Notes under the pieces: model-generated
Database searches by the model: none
Seen by the model: only the letters and a program-made list of their open reading frames with translations
Told to the model about the DNA's origin: nothing
Part shown: one piece after another, positions 13,760 to 17,805 of the stretch
Layout of the letters: every line of letters begins with the position of its first letter
How positions within the stretch are numbered: position 1 is the stretch's first letter
Made by a program: the position numbers and the translations under genes
NCBI GenBank assembly: GCA_002493625.1
Contig: DKZK01000045.1
Coordinates: 1,742 to 19,546, forward strand
Reading direction: 5' to 3'
From: Lachnospiraceae bacterium UBA7076
Lineage (GTDB): Bacteria; Bacillota; Clostridia; Lachnospirales; Lachnospiraceae
DNA length: 17,805 nt

Positions 13760-16270
13760 TTAAATTATTTCAGGATATTCCCTCATATTTTTGTTCACCT
13801 CATCAATATGAAGCCCCTTATATCCGTCAACCATATCGTATGCTGCCTGCATATCCTCTGCAATCTGGAGCATATCAAGGGACACTCCGGTAGTTATATC
13901 ATCAATGGATATTTCAAATTCACCTGCATTTGTGGTTATTGCATCCTCAGGCTCATTGTACGGCTCATTTACAAGGAGCTTTTTAACCTCCTGACTAAAG
14001 CTTGGCGCAGCCTTTGGAAGTGAAATATATCTCTGATTTTCCGTTCTTTCCTTATAATCTTTCTTGAGAACGCAGAGCTTATCTCCCTCTCCTATTGCAC
14101 ATACAAAATCGGTTGCTGCAAGCTTCATTACATTATCACGGCTTTCGTTTGTCGAGGACACAAACATCACATTAAGATTCTGAAGCGTAGGCATTTTCTC
14201 GGAATATGCAACTGCAAGCATTTTTTCAGGTGCATAGGTTCCTACTCCTATAAGGAAATCCCTGTACAGCTTTTCCATCTCCTGCTTTACCATGACGATT
14301 CTGCCATTATCTATATTGGATTCATTTTCAACCATAAGTCTTATCAGTCCATCCTTAAGCTCCGTAACCTTCGCCTGTGTTACATAGTCGGAAGGAAGAT
14401 ATTTGCGGTTTACAGGATTTTTAAGTATTTTCTTAACCTTTACTTCTCCCGCAGTTCCAAGATCCTCAACTGCATATTTAAGGTCGTCTCCAAACTGGGA
14501 ATATATTTCATGAAGACTTTCCGCCTTCTGCCTGAGTGCCCTTACGATATCGCCAAAAACATCCTGCTTATCCATCTCGTCTATGAGGATACTCCGCTCC
14601 TTTGCCAGAGTTTCCCTGATACATGCGTCATAATATCCGTTTTCAGTCTCTTTTTTTGCATTCGGAAACGTGAAAAATCTTTTTGCCACCATATCCTTTA
14701 TGGATTCAATTATTCTCGTGTACTCATTGTTGTGCTGATATGCCTTGTGCAGCTCCGACATTTTTTTGACTTCCGCAATGAGATTTCTGTCCTGCTCACC
14801 GTTTCCTATTCCTGCGGCTCCGATAAGCTCAATGACTCCAAAAGGTCCGTATTCCTTAAGACACTTTGTAATAAACTCATCAACAGAAATGCGAATCCTG
14901 TTTTTCAGTGATTTTATTGTTATATTAATGTCGTTTTCAAAGCTTGCAAGACTGTTTGCCAGCCGGATTCTTAAATTGTCCTGTCCTTTTTTTATAAGCT
15001 TATATACCGGCTTTTCATATTGCCTTATCTTTATAATGCCGGGTATATTAAGACCTATATCGTCTCCTGCCTTGCCCTCCAGAAATATTTTAAGCTCGGA
15101 AAACAGCGTATCAATATCCTCCTTTACCTGAGGCTTATCCATAGGGGATTCAAACAGCCCCTTGTAGCTTTCGTTAAATATCTGATACTCACAAATGTTT
15201 TCCATCTCTCTGACAGGTATTCTGTAGTCAACGGAGCTTATAACCTTAAAGCCGCCGTTTGCTGCTTTATCCAGCAAAACATCTCTCAAAAGCCTGCGAT
15301 TTTCAGTACCGTCATCATTTCCAATATATTTGTTGCTTGCAATTTTATATAAAAATTCTGCAACATCACTGTATATGCTTTCCTCCGGAAGATATCCCTG
15401 CTCATCCTTTTTACCCGAAACAAGCATACAGGAATCAAATATATTATCCTTCATGCTCAATCTGTGAGTTGTACTCTCAAATCTGTACGGCTCATCCTTC
15501 TCTACAAGATGCATAAAATAATTGATTTCCTTTAAGGTTGCGCAGCCGTTTGCATTAAGGAGTGATACCTTTTCCGTATCCTCCCTGAGCTTAAGATTAC
15601 CATAAAGCACATCCGGCATGAGAAGGCATGCGCCTATCCTGAAATTCGTCCATTTTCTTGACCTTGCAAAAGCCTTTATGTTATATGCCACATCTGAGAT
15701 AATTCCGCTTCCCGTTCCTCCTGCCACGCTTGATACAATAAGCACATCAAGCTTTCCCGTGGCAGATTTATCATATAACTCCTGAAGACGCTCAAATAAA
15801 AGGATGCGAATATCCTCATATGCGTTTGAAAACATAAGGCGTCCTATCTGTCTGTTGCCCCCGGCCCCTCCTGTTCCGATTGTAAGCTCAGGGAAATCCT
15901 CCTGCATCCAGTTTGCAAGATTCGGGTGAACCGGATTATTTTTAATTCCATCTGCGAGTATATTTTCAAGATTCGGTCTGTAAATACTAAAGACCTCAAG
16001 AGCGTTAAGACCTACACCCATTTTGCTTTCCTCAATGGTGTCCTCCATGGAAGGTATATCTGAATCTATGAGAAGAAAGCTGATATTATCCTCTGGAGTA
16101 ATTTCATTCATCAGCCGTCCTTTAAGGCTGGTAACAACCTTTCCGCCTACTCCGCCTAAACCGATAACGAGAAAATCACCGTTAAACTTATTCTCGTCAT
16201 CCTCTTTTCCAAAAATACGAATATCCTTTAATTTACTAAATTCTTCCTTTTGAGTATCAATAAGTATCAT
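13760..16270 (-). CDS. Tubulin/FtsZ-like GTPase (Tubulin_2 type)
   Basis: 836 residues, much longer than FtsZ. The N-terminal half carries the nucleotide loops of the tubulin superfamily in order: VIGLGGVGGKVV (35-46), a second glycine-rich loop GTGGAGGNRQIGR (132-144), and the signature AGGTGSG (183-189) inside SSVAGGTGSGIISD. NANGCATLKEINYF (239-252) is the likely guanine-side helix. The remaining 400 or so residues are mainly charged and helical and match nothing recognised. There is no signal peptide or membrane segment, so the protein should be cytoplasmic and may polymerise with GTP. It is most like the poorly studied Tubulin_2 family. AGGGA lies upstream of the ATG, and a candidate promoter lies at 16356-16384. 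The neighbour downstream is the flavin/RNase H fusion. Confidence 0.8.
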   Translation of the reverse strand: MILIDTQKEEFSKLKDIRIFGKEDDENKFNGDFLVIGLGGVGGKVVTSLKGRLMNEITPEDNISFLLIDSDIPSMEDTIEESKMGVGLNALEVFSIYRPNLENILADGIKNNPVHPNLANWMQEDFPELTIGTGGAGGNRQIGRLMFSNAYEDIRILLFERLQELYDKSATGKLDVLIVSSVAGGTGSGIISDVAYNIKAFARSRKWTNFRIGACLLMPDVLYGNLKLREDTEKVSLLNANGCATLKEINYFMHLVEKDEPYRFESTTHRLSMKDNIFDSCMLVSGKKDEQGYLPEESIYSDVAEFLYKIASNKYIGNDDGTENRRLLRDVLLDKAANGGFKVISSVDYRIPVREMENICEYQIFNESYKGLFESPMDKPQVKEDIDTLFSELKIFLEGKAGDDIGLNIPGIIKIRQYEKPVYKLIKKGQDNLRIRLANSLASFENDINITIKSLKNRIRISVDEFITKCLKEYGPFGVIELIGAAGIGNGEQDRNLIAEVKKMSELHKAYQHNNEYTRIIESIKDMVAKRFFTFPNAKKETENGYYDACIRETLAKERSILIDEMDKQDVFGDIVRALRQKAESLHEIYSQFGDDLKYAVEDLGTAGEVKVKKILKNPVNRKYLPSDYVTQAKVTELKDGLIRLMVENESNIDNGRIVMVKQEMEKLYRDFLIGVGTYAPEKMLAVAYSEKMPTLQNLNVMFVSSTNESRDNVMKLAATDFVCAIGEGDKLCVLKKDYKERTENQRYISLPKAAPSFSQEVKKLLVNEPYNEPEDAITTNAGEFEISIDDITTGVSLDMLQIAEDMQAAYDMVDGYKGLHIDEVNKNMREYPEII

Positions 16271-16349
16271 TTATCTTCCCTCTCAATCCATTAAACGTCA
16301 CCGCATCAAATTTATCCTATTAAAAATAATCGTATAAAACACCCCACCA

Positions 16350-16384
16350 AATGATATTTTATCATTATGAAGGCATATTTGCAA
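16350..16384 (-). promoter_or_regulatory. Candidate promoter of the tubulin-like gene, with palindrome
   Basis: On the minus strand TTGCAA (16379-16384), a 17-base spacer and TAAAAT (16356-16361) form a plausible sigma-A promoter about 90 bases before the start codon. The -10 box sits in a perfect palindrome with 7-base arms, AATGATA-TTT-TATCATT (16350-16366), which could be a repressor site. The -35 match is only moderate. Confidence 0.45.
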
Positions 16385-16430
16385 GGTAATAATGTTTGCA
16401 GAATCAAAGAAGCAGATTCAACTGCAAATT

Positions 16431-16483
16431 TAATAAAAACAGCCCCTATTTTACAGTCTGATATACTGTAAATAGAGGCTGTT
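16431..16483 (-). terminator. Rho-independent terminator of the leucine-rich-repeat gene
   Basis: On the minus strand a stem of about 17 bases with one bulge and one mismatch (arms 16466-16483 and 16438-16456, around ACAGCC and GGCTGT ends) is followed by GTTTTTATTA. It lies 60 bases after the stop of the leucine-rich-repeat gene and upstream of the tubulin-like promoter, so it separates the two units. Confidence 0.85.
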
Positions 16484-16542
16484 ATATTTCATAATGAAGC
16501 CGTCACCCCACATACAGGCAGCACAACTATGTTTCAAAATCT

Positions 16543-17805
16543 TTACTGCATATGTCCGTTACCCTGCATATATACATATCTTCCAATCCAGTTATAAGTG
16601 TATGTGTTTATCATCAGTGTTCCGTCTTCATATGCATAACCGTAGCCTTTTCCGACCTTATTTGTCGTTCCTGCCCATACACAGGTGTCTGAAAATTCAA
16701 ACCAATTTCCCCGCTCTATAACACCATACGGATTTACATAGTAAAGATTTTGTCCCGCCTGATCATAGGTCATGACATCCACATACATATATCCATATAC
16801 ATCAAAGAAGCAAAGGTCGTCCACTGCTTCTCCTGCTATTGACTTTTCCACATGATGGAAGTTGCTGAATACTTCATGTCCGTTTTCATCAAAATATATG
16901 ACATGCTCCCCGTCAGGGTGGTATGTAAGCCTGTTTCTCATTGCCGTACCGTCAAGCTGGAAATAGTAGGTATATGTTCCGTCGCACTTAAATTCATTTA
17001 TTACGGGATTGCCGTTACTGTACTTACATGTGACGTTACCATAAAGGTCTTTATAAAAATCGCATTTCTGATAACGTGAAAACCAACCCACATTACTTAA
17101 TATTAAATTTACGCGGTCATTCATGTTATAATTTGCATATTGACCCTCCTGTTTTATTTCCAGCTCATATGTAAGTTTTTTTGTATTCCCATTCCAGCCT
17201 GAACCCGACATATATTTTTCAATACCTGTAATGCCGGAAAGATCAATGGTTCCTTTTACTTGCGGTACATAAATTTCCAATCTGCTCAAATTCAAATTTG
17301 ATATATCCGCTGTTATGTTACTGTCAATAGAAAGCCATGTCAATACCGTATTTTTACTCACATCAAGGCTTGTAAAATCGTTATTATCACAGTTAAGGTA
17401 TGCCACTGCCGTGTTTTTACTCACATCAAGACTTGTCAATTTGTTACCTTTGCACCAAAGCATCTTCAATGCCGTGTTTTTGCTCACATCAAGGCTTGCC
17501 AACCGATTATAACCACAGGTGAGACTCTCCAATGCTATGTTTTTGCTCACATCAAGGCTTGTAAGCCGGTTATAATCGCAGGTAAGGTATTTCAATGCCG
17601 TGTTTTTACCCACATCAAGGCTTGTAAGCTCGTTACTACCACAATTAAGCCCCTTCAATACCGTGTTTTTACTCACATCAAGGCTTGTCAACTCATTACT
17701 ATTGCAGTAAAGACTCTCCAATGCCGTGTTTCTACCCACATCAAGGCTTGTCAGAGCATTATATTCGCAGTCAAGACTCTCCAATGCCGTGTTTTTACTC
17801 ACATC
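16543..17805 (-). CDS. Leucine-rich-repeat surface protein, 5' end outside window
   Basis: About 420 residues are visible; the frame is open at the window edge, so the N-terminus and any signal peptide are missing. Residues 4-150 are seven near-identical 21-residue units with the pattern NTALexLxCxxNxLTSLDVSK, plus a degenerate eighth. A linker follows, then a C-terminal region of about 190 residues rich in Tyr, Trp and Gly, with repeats such as DGEHVIYFDENGHEVF, QNLYYVNPYG, GYGYAYEDGTLM and RYVYMQGNGH. These resemble cell-wall-binding aromatic repeats of Gram-positive surface proteins, so an exported, wall-associated adhesin or binding protein is likely; this is inference. There is no LPXTG motif. 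A terminator follows the stop. Confidence 0.8.
   Translation of the reverse strand, partial: DVSKNTALESLDCEYNALTSLDVGRNTALESLYCNSNELTSLDVSKNTVLKGLNCGSNELTSLDVGKNTALKYLTCDYNRLTSLDVSKNIALESLTCGYNRLASLDVSKNTALKMLWCKGNKLTSLDVSKNTAVAYLNCDNNDFTSLDVSKNTVLTWLSIDSNITADISNLNLSRLEIYVPQVKGTIDLSGITGIEKYMSGSGWNGNTKKLTYELEIKQEGQYANYNMNDRVNLILSNVGWFSRYQKCDFYKDLYGNVTCKYSNGNPVINEFKCDGTYTYYFQLDGTAMRNRLTYHPDGEHVIYFDENGHEVFSNFHHVEKSIAGEAVDDLCFFDVYGYMYVDVMTYDQAGQNLYYVNPYGVIERGNWFEFSDTCVWAGTTNKVGKGYGYAYEDGTLMINTYTYNWIGRYVYMQGNGHMQ
17340..17805. repeat. 63-bp tandem repeats coding for leucine-rich units
   Basis: Seven units with a strict 63-bp period share a nearly constant core, GTGTTTTTACTCACATCAAG on the plus strand, with most variation in the codons for exposed positions. 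Continuing sequence beyond the window edge is likely. The high identity suggests recent expansion or recombination between units. Confidence 0.85.

Noticed and set aside
17340..17805. CRISPR array
   Set aside because: The period is 63 bp, the whole stretch is one open frame, and each unit encodes a 21-residue leucine-rich repeat.

Overview
The window looks like chromosomal DNA of a low-GC, spore-forming anaerobe of the class Clostridia, most likely a Lachnospiraceae gut bacterium. The reasons are: a germination protease (gpr), a FabK-type enoyl reductase, a Cys-rich 67-residue protein resembling the DUF6472 family, strong AGGAGG-type ribosome binding sites, and a surface leucine-rich-repeat protein with aromatic cell-wall-type repeats. 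Assignment below family level is a guess. All genes but one lie on the minus strand, so the biological reading order runs from right to left.

From the right edge (about 17.8 kb to 12.75 kb): a 5'-truncated leucine-rich-repeat surface protein ending at a clear Rho-independent terminator; then an 836-residue tubulin/FtsZ-like GTPase (Tubulin_2 type) with its own candidate promoter; then, 38 bases on, an unusual fusion of a NimA/PNPOx-like flavin-binding barrel to a complete RNase HI domain. The fusion gene meets a plus-strand gene for a 79-residue membrane protein tail to tail, and their stop codons overlap.

The centre (12.25 kb to 4.39 kb) is a type II fatty-acid synthesis operon in the order accD-accA-fabH-fabK-fabD-fabG-fabF-fabZ. 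It starts at a good sigma-A promoter whose -10 box lies inside a perfect TTGACTA-N11-TAGTCAA inverted repeat, a candidate operator. Acyl carrier protein (acpP), accB and accC are absent from the window, although related Firmicutes carry them in this cluster. Further on (4.4 kb to 0.08 kb) come an EamA-family transporter, a HAD phosphatase, a pyridoxamine kinase, the small Cys-rich protein, a shikimate kinase-like protein with altered substrate residues, and gpr, whose ribosome binding site is buried in a perfect 11-bp hairpin.

The most distinctive non-coding content is a family of MITE-like palindromic repeats placed in the gaps between these genes. There is one complete copy of about 255 bp (8998-9252) with 18-bp terminal inverted repeats, an 11-bp direct duplication of flanking DNA and a GAAA-capped stem. 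Three shorter derivatives lie at about 3400-3495, 7963-8025 and 10249-10318. Other oddities are a 31-bp tandem repeat running into the 3' end of gpr, a 90-bp-offset duplication between fabD and fabG that creates a 24-residue hydrophobic reading frame, and 63-bp repeats coding for the leucine-rich units.
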